DNA from: Collimonas sp. OK412
Lineage (GTDB): Bacteria > Pseudomonadota > Gammaproteobacteria > Burkholderiales > Burkholderiaceae_D
NCBI RefSeq assembly: GCF_900112135.1
Contig: NZ_FOLC01000007.1
Coordinates: forward strand, 186,001-250,000
Direction: 5' to 3'
Length of the DNA: 64,000 bases
Positions within the stretch are counted from its first letter, which is position 1, and each line of letters begins with the position of its first letter. A model generated the notes under the pieces. It did not search any database, was not told where the DNA came from, and worked only from the letters and a program-made list of their open reading frames with translations. Positions 17,900 to 26,259 of this stretch are shown here, one piece after another. The translations under genes were made by a program, and so were the position numbers.

Positions 17900-20092
17900 T
17901 CACGCGGCCAGGATGCGTCCGATCGCCGCGCTGTTGACGGCGATTTTTTCACTGTCCTCGTAAAGCAGTTCCACCCGCTGCTGCAACGGTTGCCAGGCCG
18001 GCCATTGCTCTGCCCGGTTGCCCTCCGCTGCCGGCGCAGTGGCTGGCGCGGTAGCCGGTGCGGTAGCCCTTGCCGCCTCGGAAGGCGGCAAGGGCGCGTT
18101 CGGATCGAGCACCTGTTCCGCCAATCCCAGCGTCTTGCTGACGCGCGCGGTGGCGGCATCCAGTTCACCGTTGACCGCTGCCTGCGGCAAGCCTTCGGCA
18201 TTGCGCCGCAACAGCATCCGCAGCGCCGCGACGTGGGCGATCACCAGGTAGTTATGCACGATGAACTGGTTCAGGTTTTCCACCGCGCGATGCTTGCTGG
18301 CCGGCTCGTCGAGCATGCGCACCAGGGTCGACACCAGTTCCGAAATGCTGTCGAGGAAACGCTTGCGGCAGACGCGGTAGATAAAGTCGTCGCGCACCTT
18401 GCCTTGCAACAGGTTGTTGCCGGCTTCCAGGAAGCGCTGGTTGCTTTTCAAGACATTGCGGATCAGCTGCGGCAGCGTGCGGTATTCCCAGCTCGGCAGG
18501 ACGAAGCTGAATGCGGTGGCGATGGCGGCGCCGATCAGGGTGTCGATCAGGCGCTCGCCGATGACGTGGCCGCTGCTCGGGATCACCAGGTTGATCTGCA
18601 GCAGGATCTGCATGCTGGCGGCAATCGCCGTGTAGCGGTACTTGACGTAGATGAAGGCCGGCGCCGCCACGGTCGCCATGAACAGGAAGCCGAGCAGGGC
18701 CACCGGTTCGTGCACGAAACGCAGGATCAGCGCGGTCGCCACGCAGCCTATCAGGGTGCCTACCAGGCGGTCGCTGCGGCGCTGCTTGGTCTGGCTGAAG
18801 CTGGGCTTGAGGATGATGGCGATGGTGAGCACGATCCAGTAGCCGTGGCCGGCATACGGCAAGGCATCCGCCGCCAGCAGGCCGCAGGAAATCGCCAGCG
18901 CCGCGCGCACCGCAAAACGGAAAGTCGGCGATTGCCAGCGCAGGTTGGAGACCAGCACGCCCAGCTGGTATTTCTGCTGGGTCAGGAACGGCGTCATGTC
19001 CTTGCCCATCAGCACCGGCAGCGGCCCCTGCACGCTCTGGGTGGCGTGGTGCAGCTGGCCGATCATGTCGATCGCATCGCAGATCTTGGTATACGTGGCG
19101 CGCAGGATATCCAGGGCTTCCTCGGACACCTTGCCGGCCAGGCTGTCTTGCTGCAGCTGCTGCAGTTCGCTTTCGATGGAACGCATCTCGGCCTTGTAGC
19201 TGATGCTAGCGAACGAAGCGCGCTTGCGGGTGATGGCGTAGGCGATGGTTTCGATATCCTTGGCCGCCTTGCTGACCATGTCGCGCAGGTAGGTCAGGAC
19301 TTCGGCGTCGGCCAGGTGGCGGCGCAGGATGACGTAGTCGGTATGGGTCGACAGGATGTGCTCATACAGGTCGAACATGCCGAAGTGGACCTGCACCAGG
19401 ATCGCATCTTCCTGGTTTTTCGGGTCGCGCAGGATCAGGTCGCGCGAAGCCTGCTGCTTCTCGGCCAGCACGATCTGCTGGCGCACCAACGTATTGAACT
19501 GGCTGTTGAGGTCGACGTGCATGTCGTAGAAATCGGCCTTGATGTTGATATAGCGCGCCAGCTCGAACAAGGCTTCGGCCAGCACCTGCTGCTTGATGCG
19601 GCTGCGCAGGAACCACGACACGGTCATCGAATAAGCCAGGTAAGCCAGGCCGCCGCCCAGGAACAGGCCGGTATGGAAAAACGCCTGCTCCACGTTCATC
19701 GCGTTTTCCATCGACAGGGTCATCACGAACAGCGCGGAAAACTGCAGGGGCATGGCTTTTTTGCCATACACCACCATCATGCTGGCGAGGAAGGTGACCA
19801 CCACCAGCATCAGGCTCAGCAGCCAGTGGAACGGCGCGCACAGGCTGATCACCAGGGTGACCACGGTGCACAGCAGCACGCTGGACAGCATTTCGTTGAA
19901 CTTGTGGCGCAGCGTGCTCGGCAGGTCCATCAGGCTGGTCGACAGGGCGCCGATGCAGACCGTCATCGCGGTCGGCAGGTCGCTGAACTGCAGCACCAGC
20001 AAGGTCAGCCCCACCACGCCCGTGGCGATCCGCAAACCCGTATAGAAATAATGACTAAAAATAAAGGTGCGCAGATCTAGAGCGTAGTGCAT
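17900..20092 (-). CDS. FUSC-family inner-membrane protein (YccS/YhfK-like)
   Basis: A 730-residue membrane protein from ATG 20092 (MHYALDLRTFIFSHYFYTG). A TTG nine codons upstream is also open, but the MHYAL start fits the family. There are two hydrophobic blocks, residues about 20-170 and 390-530, each of about six helices, with cytoplasmic regions of about 200 residues after each. Sequences such as GYWIVLTIAIILKPSFSQTK and RSDRLVGTLIGC are diagnostic of the FUSC domain. Relatives are linked to export of aromatic acids (AaeB type) or are uncharacterised (YccS). No membrane-fusion partner is adjacent, so the substrate is unknown. Confidence 0.85.
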   Translation of the reverse strand: MHYALDLRTFIFSHYFYTGLRIATGVVGLTLLVLQFSDLPTAMTVCIGALSTSLMDLPSTLRHKFNEMLSSVLLCTVVTLVISLCAPFHWLLSLMLVVVTFLASMMVVYGKKAMPLQFSALFVMTLSMENAMNVEQAFFHTGLFLGGGLAYLAYSMTVSWFLRSRIKQQVLAEALFELARYINIKADFYDMHVDLNSQFNTLVRQQIVLAEKQQASRDLILRDPKNQEDAILVQVHFGMFDLYEHILSTHTDYVILRRHLADAEVLTYLRDMVSKAAKDIETIAYAITRKRASFASISYKAEMRSIESELQQLQQDSLAGKVSEEALDILRATYTKICDAIDMIGQLHHATQSVQGPLPVLMGKDMTPFLTQQKYQLGVLVSNLRWQSPTFRFAVRAALAISCGLLAADALPYAGHGYWIVLTIAIILKPSFSQTKQRRSDRLVGTLIGCVATALILRFVHEPVALLGFLFMATVAAPAFIYVKYRYTAIAASMQILLQINLVIPSSGHVIGERLIDTLIGAAIATAFSFVLPSWEYRTLPQLIRNVLKSNQRFLEAGNNLLQGKVRDDFIYRVCRKRFLDSISELVSTLVRMLDEPASKHRAVENLNQFIVHNYLVIAHVAALRMLLRRNAEGLPQAAVNGELDAATARVSKTLGLAEQVLDPNAPLPPSEAARATAPATAPATAPAAEGNRAEQWPAWQPLQQRVELLYEDSEKIAVNSAAIGRILAA

Positions 20093-20232
20093 GAGGAGTG
20101 TCTTTGCGGTAGCCGGCAAGGCTGAAAGTGTACCGCGTTTGCAACAGGAAATCGGGCTGGAAGGTGCAAAAAAGGCATGAGGCCGGGCAGGGCTCCGGGC
20201 GCCAGGGTTTTCCTGCGGATTTTTACGGCTTT

Positions 20233-20295
20233 TTTACACTTTGTTTACACCCCCGCCACGTCTCTTTACGACATTTTTAGAAGCTTCTCTATAGC
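20233..20295 (+). promoter_or_regulatory. KdpE operator and kdp promoter
   Basis: Positions 20233-20257 hold two TTTACAC repeats (20233-20239 and 20244-20250), 11 bp or one helical turn apart, then CCCCCGCC. This closely resembles the E. coli KdpE box, also a T-rich run, TTTACACCCCGCC. Downstream are a -35-like TTACGA (20266-20271) and -10 TATAGC (20290-20295), 18 bp apart, placing the start of transcription near 20302. The layout of box directly upstream of -35 suits activation by phosphorylated KdpE under potassium limitation. Confidence 0.82.
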
Positions 20296-20329
20296 CTGTC
20301 GGTACCGCAACTAATCTGTAACGAGGGTA

Positions 20330-20437
20330 ATGATGGAGCTGGTAATGGATGGAATTTATGTCGGCGCGGTGGTGGCGATGTTTGTCGTCACCTGGGCGCT
20401 GGCGGTGGGATGCAAGAAGCTGGAGGATAAGCAATGA
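20330..20437 (+). CDS. 35-residue small membrane protein at the head of the kdp operon
   Basis: A short ORF that begins ATGATG at 20330, preceded by ACGAGGGTA as ribosome site. It reads MMELVMDGIYVGAVVAMFVV then [15 protein letters not shown]. One hydrophobic helix (residues about 9-27) is followed by a lysine-rich tail. Its stop overlaps the kdpF start as ATGA, so translation is probably coupled. It is not KdpF, which follows. Comparable tiny ORFs sit before kdpF in other bacteria and are usually left unannotated; I know of no tested function. Coding status rests on ribosome site, overlap and helix pattern. Confidence 0.7.
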   Translation: MMELVMDGIYVGAVVAMFVVTWALAVGCKKLEDKQ

Positions 20438-20523
20438 ACCCGTTTTATGTACTCGGTGCGCTGGTCACCGTGGCGCTGCTGGTGTACCTGGTGGTGGCCT
20501 TGATAAAAGCGGAGGACTTCTGA
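20434..20523 (+). CDS. kdpF: KdpF, small subunit of the potassium-transporting ATPase
   Basis: A 29-residue single-helix peptide, [20 protein letters not shown] then VALIKAEDF. The C-terminal [12 protein letters not shown] matches KdpF of many bacteria (LVYALIRPEKF-like). KdpF stabilises the KdpABC complex in the inner membrane. GGAGGATAAGCA before the ATG supplies the ribosome site from within the upstream ORF. Its stop is separated by one base from the kdpA start. Confidence 0.9.
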   Translation: MNPFYVLGALVTVALLVYLVVALIKAEDF

Positions 20524-20524
20524 C

Positions 20525-22354
20525 ATGACCTCCCAATCCACCATGTTGCTGGTCGCTTTCCTGGCCGTGCTGCTGTTGCTGAGCTATCCGCTCGGCAAAT
20601 TCATCGTGCAGGTCGCCGCCGGGTCATCCGACCATGCCCCGGTGCCTGGCTTCGGCTGGTTCAACCGGATCGAGCAATGGCTGTACCGTTGCGCCGGCAT
20701 CAAAGCCAAGTCCGAAATGAACTGGAAGCATTACGCGCTGGCGCTGCTGTTGTTCAACACCATCGGCGCGCTGGCGACCTATGGCTTGCAGCGCTTGCAG
20801 GTCTGGCTGCCGCTGAATCCGCAGCATTTTGCCAACGTCAGTCCCGACTCGTCATTCAACACCGCGGTCAGTTTCATCTCCAATACCAACTGGCAGGGAT
20901 ATTCGGGCGAAAGCACGATGAGCTACCTGACCCAGATGCTGGTGCTGGCAGTGCAGAATTTCTTTTCCGCAGCGACCGGCATCGCAGTTGCGTTTGCCCT
21001 GATCCGCGGCTTTTCGCGTCATTCGGTGCAGTCTATCGGCAATTTCTGGACCGACATCACGCGTTCCACCGTGTATGTATTGCTGCCGCTGTCGGTGATT
21101 TTCTCGGTATTCCTGATCAGCCAGGGCGTGATCCAGAACTTTGACTCCTATAAAGACGCCAACATCGTGCAGTCGCTGGACTATCAGCAGCCGAAAGTCG
21201 GCGCCGACGGCCAGCCGGTCATGGGAACCACCGGCGACGCAGCAGGCAAGCCCGTGATGGAAGCCGCCAACACCAAGGTGCAGACTTTGGCGATGGGCCC
21301 GGTGGCGTCGCAGGAAGCGATCAAGATGATAGGCACCAACGGCGGCGGTTTCTTCAACGCCAACTCGGCCCATCCTTATGAAAATCCGACACCGCTGTCG
21401 AATTTCATGCAGATGCTGGCGATCTTCCTGATCCCGGCGGCGCTGTGCTTCACGTTCGGCTTCATGGTCGGCGACATCCGCCAGGGCTGGGCGGTGCTGG
21501 CGGCGATGACGATCATCTTCGTCATCATGACCGCGGTAGTCATGTATGCGGAACAGCAGTCGCACCCCGGCCTGACCGCGATGGGCATCGACCAGGGCCA
21601 CAGCCTGCTGCAGTCCGGCGGCAACATGGAAGGCAAGGAAACCCGCTTCGGCATCAGCGCTTCGGCCCTGTTTGCAGCAATCACCACGGCGGCGTCCTGC
21701 GGCGCGGTCAACGCCATGCACGATTCGTTTACGGCATTGGGCGGCATGGTGCCGATGGCCTTGATACAAATGGGTGAAGTGGTGTTCGGCGGCGTCGGTT
21801 CCGGCCTGTACGGCATGCTGGTGTTCGCGATCATGGCGGTGTTCATCGCCGGCTTGATGATCGGCCGCACTCCGGAATACCTGGGCAAGAAGATCCAGTC
21901 GTTCGAGATGAAGATGACTTCGATCGCGATCCTGGCGACGCCGATGCTGGTATTGGGCGGCACTGCGATTGCGGTGATGGCGACGGCCGGCGTGGCGGGC
22001 ATCCTGAATCCCGGCGCCCATGGTTTCAGCGAAATCCTGTATGCGTTTTCTTCTGCTGCCAACAACAACGGCAGTGCGTTCGGCGGCCTGTCAGCCAACA
22101 CGCCGTTCTATAACGTGATGCTGGCGATAGCCATGTGGTTCGGGCGTTTCATCATCATCGTCACGATCCTGGCGATGGCCGGTTCGTTTGCAGCTAAAAA
22201 ACGGTTGGAACCGAACTCTGGAACCATGCCTACCCATGGCCCGCTGTTCATCGTATTGCTGATTGGTGTTGTGGTGCTGGTGGGCGTGCTGAACTATGTA
22301 CCGGCCCTGGCGCTTGGCCCTGTTGTTGAGCACTTGCAAATGTTTGCACATTAA
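20525..22354 (+). CDS. kdpA: KdpA, potassium-binding/translocating subunit
   Basis: A 609-residue inner-membrane protein with ten helices, related to Trk/Ktr-type potassium channels. Selectivity-filter-like loops are visible: [14 protein letters not shown] near residue 118, [19 protein letters not shown] near residue 270, and [18 protein letters not shown] near residue 390. The fourth repeat lies near residue 505 ([14 protein letters not shown]). KdpA binds periplasmic K+ and is coupled to the P-type ATPase KdpB. The length is slightly above the E. coli protein because of an insertion near residue 225 ([15 protein letters not shown]). GGAGGACTTCTGAC precedes the start. Confidence 0.96.
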   Translation: MTSQSTMLLVAFLAVLLLLSYPLGKFIVQVAAGSSDHAPVPGFGWFNRIEQWLYRCAGIKAKSEMNWKHYALALLLFNTIGALATYGLQRLQVWLPLNPQHFANVSPDSSFNTAVSFISNTNWQGYSGESTMSYLTQMLVLAVQNFFSAATGIAVAFALIRGFSRHSVQSIGNFWTDITRSTVYVLLPLSVIFSVFLISQGVIQNFDSYKDANIVQSLDYQQPKVGADGQPVMGTTGDAAGKPVMEAANTKVQTLAMGPVASQEAIKMIGTNGGGFFNANSAHPYENPTPLSNFMQMLAIFLIPAALCFTFGFMVGDIRQGWAVLAAMTIIFVIMTAVVMYAEQQSHPGLTAMGIDQGHSLLQSGGNMEGKETRFGISASALFAAITTAASCGAVNAMHDSFTALGGMVPMALIQMGEVVFGGVGSGLYGMLVFAIMAVFIAGLMIGRTPEYLGKKIQSFEMKMTSIAILATPMLVLGGTAIAVMATAGVAGILNPGAHGFSEILYAFSSAANNNGSAFGGLSANTPFYNVMLAIAMWFGRFIIIVTILAMAGSFAAKKRLEPNSGTMPTHGPLFIVLLIGVVVLVGVLNYVPALALGPVVEHLQMFAH

Positions 22355-22363
22355 ACTACTTGT

Positions 22364-22410
22364 GGGACAGAGTTTAAGAGCCACCGTAGCGTGGCGAATT
22401 ACTCTGTCCT
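22364..22410 (+). other. Two-tier hairpin between kdpA and kdpB
   Basis: The outer stem GGACAGAGT (22365-22373) pairs perfectly with ACTCTGTCC (22401-22409). The inner stem GCCAC (22380-22384) pairs with GTGGC (22391-22395) around CGTAGC. It fills most of the 77-bp spacer, and no U-tract follows. It may tune the KdpA:KdpB ratio by mRNA processing or partial pausing. Confidence 0.75.
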
Positions 22411-22431
22411 CAACTGATCAGAAGGATCATC

Positions 22432-24534
22432 ATGTCTCGCACTAATCTGACGCTCTTCGATTCCGCGCTCATGGGCCCGGCCATCGTCGCATCGTTCAAA
22501 AAACTGGCGCCGCAAACGCAATTGCGCAACCCGGTCATGTTCGTGGTTTATGTCGGCAGCATCCTGACCACCTTGCTGTATTTCCAGGCCCTGGCCGGCA
22601 AGGGCGAAGCCAGCCCGGCTTTCATCCTGGCGATCTCGGTCTGGCTCTGGTTCACCGTGCTGTTCGCCAATTTCGCCGAAGCGCTGGCGGAAGGACGCAG
22701 CAAGGCGCAGGCGGAATCGCTGCGCGCCCTGAAGCAAACCGTATCCGCCAAAAAGCTGAACGGCAACGGCAAGCCCGATGGCCAGCTCAGCAAATGGTCG
22801 GCCACCCCGGCCGGCAACCTGCGCAAGGGCGACATCGTGCTGGTGGAAGCCGGCGACGTGATCCCGGTCGACGGCGAAGTCATCGAAGGCGTGGCCTCGG
22901 TTGACGAGAGCGCCATCACCGGCGAATCGGCGCCCGTAATCCGCGAATCCGGCGGCGATTTTTCTGCCGTCACCGGCGGCACCCGGGTGCTGTCCGACTG
23001 GCTGGTGGTGCGGGTCTCGGTCAATCCGGGCGAAGCCTTCCTTGACCGCATGATCTCGATGGTGGAAAGCGCCAAGCGGCAAAAGACGCCGAACGAGATC
23101 GCGCTGACCATCCTGCTGGTGGCGCTGACCATCGTGTTCTTGCTGGTGACCGTGACCTTGCTGCCGTTCTCGCTGTTCAGCGTGAGCGCCGCCAAAAGCG
23201 GCATGCCGATCACCATCACGGTGCTGGTGGCCTTGCTGGTGTGCCTGATCCCGACCACCATCGGCGCCTTGCTGTCCGCCATCGGCGTGGCCGGCATGAG
23301 CCGCATGATGCAGGCCAATGTGATCGCCACTTCCGGCCGCGCGGTGGAAGCGGCCGGCGACGTCGACGTGCTGTTGCTGGACAAGACCGGCACCATCACG
23401 CTCGGCAACCGCCAGGCTTCGGCATTCATTCCGGCGCCTGGCATCACCGAACAGCAATTGGCTGACGTGGCGCAGCTGGCGTCGCTGGCGGATGAAACGC
23501 CGGAAGGGCGCAGCATCGTGGTGCTGGCCAAGCAGCGTTTCAATATCCGTGAACGCGAGATGAATTCGCTGCACGCTACCTTTGTGCCGTTCACCGCGCA
23601 GACCCGCATGAGCGGCATCGATATCGGCGAAGCCGGCAACGCAGCCGGCAAAATTCGCGCGATCCGCAAAGGTTCGTCCGAGGCGCTCAAGAACTACCTG
23701 CAGGAACTGGGGCAGCCGTTCCCGGCCGAAGTCGCGCACAACGTCGACGACGTCGCCCGCCGCGGCAGCACGCCGCTGGTGGTGGTGGACGACGGCGTGG
23801 TGATGGGCGTGGTCGAGCTGAAGGATATCGTCAAGGGCGGCATCAAGGAGCGTTTTGCCGAGTTGCGCCGGATGGGCATCAAGACCGTCATGATCACCGG
23901 CGACAACCGCCTGACAGCGGCGTCGATCGCCGCCGAAGCCGGCGTCGACGACTTCCTGGCGGAGGCGACGCCGGAAGACAAGCTCAAGCTGATCCGCAGC
24001 TACCAGTCGGAAGGCCGGCTGGTGGCGATGACCGGCGACGGCACCAACGACGCGCCGGCGCTGGCCCAGGCCGACGTCGCGGTGGCGATGAACAGCGGCA
24101 CGCAGGCGGCGAAGGAAGCCGGCAACATGGTCGACCTCGATTCGAACCCGACCAAGCTGCTGGAGATCGTCGAGATCGGCAAGCAGATGCTGATGACGCG
24201 CGGCGCCTTGTCGACCTTTTCGATCGCCAACGATATCGCCAAGTATTTCGCGATTATCCCGGCCGCCTTCATCACCACTTATCCGCAGCTCGCAGCGCTT
24301 AACGTGATGCACCTGGCCAGCCCGTCGTCGGCCATCATGTCGGCAGTCATCTTCAATGCCCTGATCATCGTGGTGCTGATTCCGCTGGCGTTGAAAGGGG
24401 TGCGCTACCGCGCAGTCGGCGCCGCTTCGCTGCTGCGCCGCAACCTGCTGATCTACGGCCTGGGCGGCATCATATTGCCCTTTATCGGCATCAAACTGAT
24501 CGACATGATTTTGTCAGTCATGCACCTGGTGTAA
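22432..24534 (+). CDS. kdpB: KdpB, P-type ATPase subunit
   Basis: A 700-residue P-type ATPase of the Kdp class that hydrolyses ATP to drive K+ uptake through KdpA. The phosphorylation motif DKTGTIT places the aspartate at D317. TGES (actuator domain) is near residue 164, [15 protein letters not shown] near residue 485 and [20 protein letters not shown] near residue 535. About seven transmembrane helices lie at residues 40-90, 225-295 and 590-700. A conserved serine in the actuator loop (SAITGES) is the site at which E. coli KdpB is inhibited. AGAAGGATC precedes the ATG. Confidence 0.97.
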   Translation: MSRTNLTLFDSALMGPAIVASFKKLAPQTQLRNPVMFVVYVGSILTTLLYFQALAGKGEASPAFILAISVWLWFTVLFANFAEALAEGRSKAQAESLRALKQTVSAKKLNGNGKPDGQLSKWSATPAGNLRKGDIVLVEAGDVIPVDGEVIEGVASVDESAITGESAPVIRESGGDFSAVTGGTRVLSDWLVVRVSVNPGEAFLDRMISMVESAKRQKTPNEIALTILLVALTIVFLLVTVTLLPFSLFSVSAAKSGMPITITVLVALLVCLIPTTIGALLSAIGVAGMSRMMQANVIATSGRAVEAAGDVDVLLLDKTGTITLGNRQASAFIPAPGITEQQLADVAQLASLADETPEGRSIVVLAKQRFNIREREMNSLHATFVPFTAQTRMSGIDIGEAGNAAGKIRAIRKGSSEALKNYLQELGQPFPAEVAHNVDDVARRGSTPLVVVDDGVVMGVVELKDIVKGGIKERFAELRRMGIKTVMITGDNRLTAASIAAEAGVDDFLAEATPEDKLKLIRSYQSEGRLVAMTGDGTNDAPALAQADVAVAMNSGTQAAKEAGNMVDLDSNPTKLLEIVEIGKQMLMTRGALSTFSIANDIAKYFAIIPAAFITTYPQLAALNVMHLASPSSAIMSAVIFNALIIVVLIPLALKGVRYRAVGAASLLRRNLLIYGLGGIILPFIGIKLIDMILSVMHLV

Positions 24535-24548
24535 ATAGGAGTATAGAA

Positions 24549-25211
24549 ATGAAATCCGCATCCACAACAACGCTGCCGCCGGCAAAACTGACGGTCAATT
24601 CAAAAACGGCTTCGTCGCAAGCGGCTTCGCAAGGCGTATTGCGTCCGGCACTGGTGCTGTTCGCCAGCCTGACAGTCTTGTGCGGCGTGATCTATCCGTT
24701 GGCAGTGACCGGCATCGGCAAGGCCGTCTTCCCTGACCAGGCGTCTGGCAGCCTGATCGTGCAAAACGGCAAGCTGGTCGGTTCGCGCCTGATCGGCCAG
24801 GAATTTTCCGCTCCCAACTATTTCTGGGGACGCCTGTCGGCCACCAGCCCGATGCCATATAACGCCCAGTCTTCCGGCGGCTCCAATTTCGGGCCTGGCA
24901 ACCCGGCTTTGATCGACGCGGTCAAGGGCAGGGTCGATGCCTTGAAAGCTGCCGATCCCGGCAATACGCTGCCGATCCCGGTGGACCTGGTGACTGCTTC
25001 GGGCAGCGGCCTGGACCCGGAAATCAGCCTGGCGGCCGCCTACTACCAGGCCGGACGCATTGCGCGCGAGCGCAAGCTCAATGTCGATACGGTGCATGCC
25101 CTGATCGACAGCCTGCAGCTGCAGCGCAGCCTGGGCTTCTTCGGCGAGCCGCGCGTCAACGTCCTGGCGTTGAACCTGGCGCTGGACCGGCAGCATCCGG
25201 CCGCAAACTGA
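24549..25211 (+). CDS. kdpC: KdpC, potassium ATPase subunit
   Basis: A 220-residue subunit with one transmembrane helix (residues about 30-52, [20 protein letters not shown]) and a periplasmic domain. Hallmarks include [38 protein letters not shown] and [19 protein letters not shown]. KdpC stabilises the KdpA-KdpB complex and promotes K+ affinity. The N-terminus carries about 25 extra hydrophilic residues compared with E. coli, and an internal start cannot be excluded. It follows kdpB by 14 bp, with AGGAG in the gap. Confidence 0.95.
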   Translation: MKSASTTTLPPAKLTVNSKTASSQAASQGVLRPALVLFASLTVLCGVIYPLAVTGIGKAVFPDQASGSLIVQNGKLVGSRLIGQEFSAPNYFWGRLSATSPMPYNAQSSGGSNFGPGNPALIDAVKGRVDALKAADPGNTLPIPVDLVTASGSGLDPEISLAAAYYQAGRIARERKLNVDTVHALIDSLQLQRSLGFFGEPRVNVLALNLALDRQHPAAN

Positions 25212-25254
25212 GTTTCACCACCCATTTCATTCCAGAGGGGATAGTGCCTGCAGG

Positions 25255-25282
25255 GCTGGCCGTACGGCGTGCGGCCAGCTTT
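25255..25282 (+). terminator. Possible terminator or processing hairpin after kdpC
   Basis: GCTGGCCG (25255-25262) pairs perfectly with CGGCCAGC (25272-25279) around a nine-base loop and is followed by only three T residues. Its position after kdpC suggests reduced read-through into the TorF-like gene. Confidence 0.45.
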
Positions 25283-25345
25283 CACACGTCCATGTTTCGT
25301 CTGGTTTGAAATACACCACCTCACGCTGTTTTTGTCTTGGAAAAC

Positions 25346-26092
25346 ATGAAGAAAATCATCTATTTTGCTGGCTTGCTCACCGTCATCGGCGTTACCGCCT
25401 TCACTGCAAACTGTTCGCAGGCTGAAGAAGCGGTCCCGGACAATTCCCTGACGTTCAATGCCAGTGTCGTCTCCGACTATCGCTTCCGCGGCATTTCCCA
25501 GACACGCCTGAAACCGGCCCTGCAAGGCGGCGCCGACTATAGCAACAATCCTACCGGACTGTATGCGGGCACCTGGCTGTCGACGCTCAAATGGGTCAAG
25601 GACGGCGGCGGCGACGGCAATATCGAATGGGATATCTATGCCGGCAAGAAAGGTAACTTCACCCAGGACCTGAGCTACGATTTCGGCGTGCTGTCGTATG
25701 TCTATCCATCCAACGGCCTGCATCCGGATGCCAATACGACGGAGCTGTATGGCCAGCTGGGTTATGGTCCGGCATACATCAAGTATTCGCAGTCGCTGAC
25801 CAATCTGTTCGGCGCCGCCGACAGCAAGAACAGCGGCTACCTGGACATCGGCGCCAATATCGATGTCAGCAACGGCTATACGGTCAACCTGCATGCCGGC
25901 CACCAGACTGTCAAAAACAATTCGTCGTTGAGCTATAACGACTGGAAAGTCGGCTTGACCAAGGATTTCGGCTTCCTGTCCGGCAGCGTGGCCGTGATCG
26001 GCACCGACACCAAGAATTATGTGGGCCCAGCGCCGGATCGGAAGAACCTGGGGAAAACCGCGCTGGTAGTATCGGCGACCAAGACATTCTAA
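25346..26092 (+). CDS. TorF-family putative outer-membrane porin/channel
   Basis: A 248-residue outer-membrane protein (TIGR02001-type, Gcw_chp domain). A signal peptide ends near residue 27 (ANCSQAEEA). The family hallmark FNASVVSDYRFRGISQTR is at residues about 37-54, followed by alternating beta-strands and a closing ALVVSATKTF with terminal Phe. The ATG at 25346 is chosen over an in-frame TTG at 25337 because MKK starts a normal signal peptide. Members lie in varied transport operons and are poorly characterised. Here it lies between kdpC and kdpD, so it may be an outer-membrane component induced with the Kdp system. Confidence 0.8.
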   Translation: MKKIIYFAGLLTVIGVTAFTANCSQAEEAVPDNSLTFNASVVSDYRFRGISQTRLKPALQGGADYSNNPTGLYAGTWLSTLKWVKDGGGDGNIEWDIYAGKKGNFTQDLSYDFGVLSYVYPSNGLHPDANTTELYGQLGYGPAYIKYSQSLTNLFGAADSKNSGYLDIGANIDVSNGYTVNLHAGHQTVKNNSSLSYNDWKVGLTKDFGFLSGSVAVIGTDTKNYVGPAPDRKNLGKTALVVSATKTF

Positions 26093-26122
26093 GGATTGCC
26101 GACCGGCGGTTCCAATAGTACG

Positions 26123-26149
26123 GGTCGGAAGGCGCAGAGCCTTCCGGCC
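26123..26149 (+). other. Intergenic hairpin upstream of kdpD
   Basis: An 11-pair stem, 26123-26133 with 26139-26149 (AAGGC against GCCTT near the loop GCAGA), containing one G-U pair. No U-tract follows. The rest of the 167-bp TorF-kdpD gap shows no clear promoter. Confidence 0.45.
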
Positions 26150-26259
26150 TGTCTGCCATTGCGGGTCCGGCAGTGATTCCAAGTGGATTCCGGTATATCG
26201 TGACGATAACTGGATTCCATCTACAATTAGCGCTACGATTTTACACAACCGTCTTATCG

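Noticed and set aside
17990-20080. A 696-codon plus-strand frame opposite the FUSC gene, and similar long antisense frames opposite kdpB (22399-24312), glnD (41085-43436), bamA (52453-54885) and cphA (33036-34817).
   Set aside because: All are opposite strongly conserved genes, are rich in His/Gln/Asp/Arg as expected of mirror frames, and have no family similarity.
20093-20119. TTG start for the FUSC protein nine codons upstream of ATG 20092.
   Set aside because: No ribosome site precedes it, and the family normally starts MHYAL-like.
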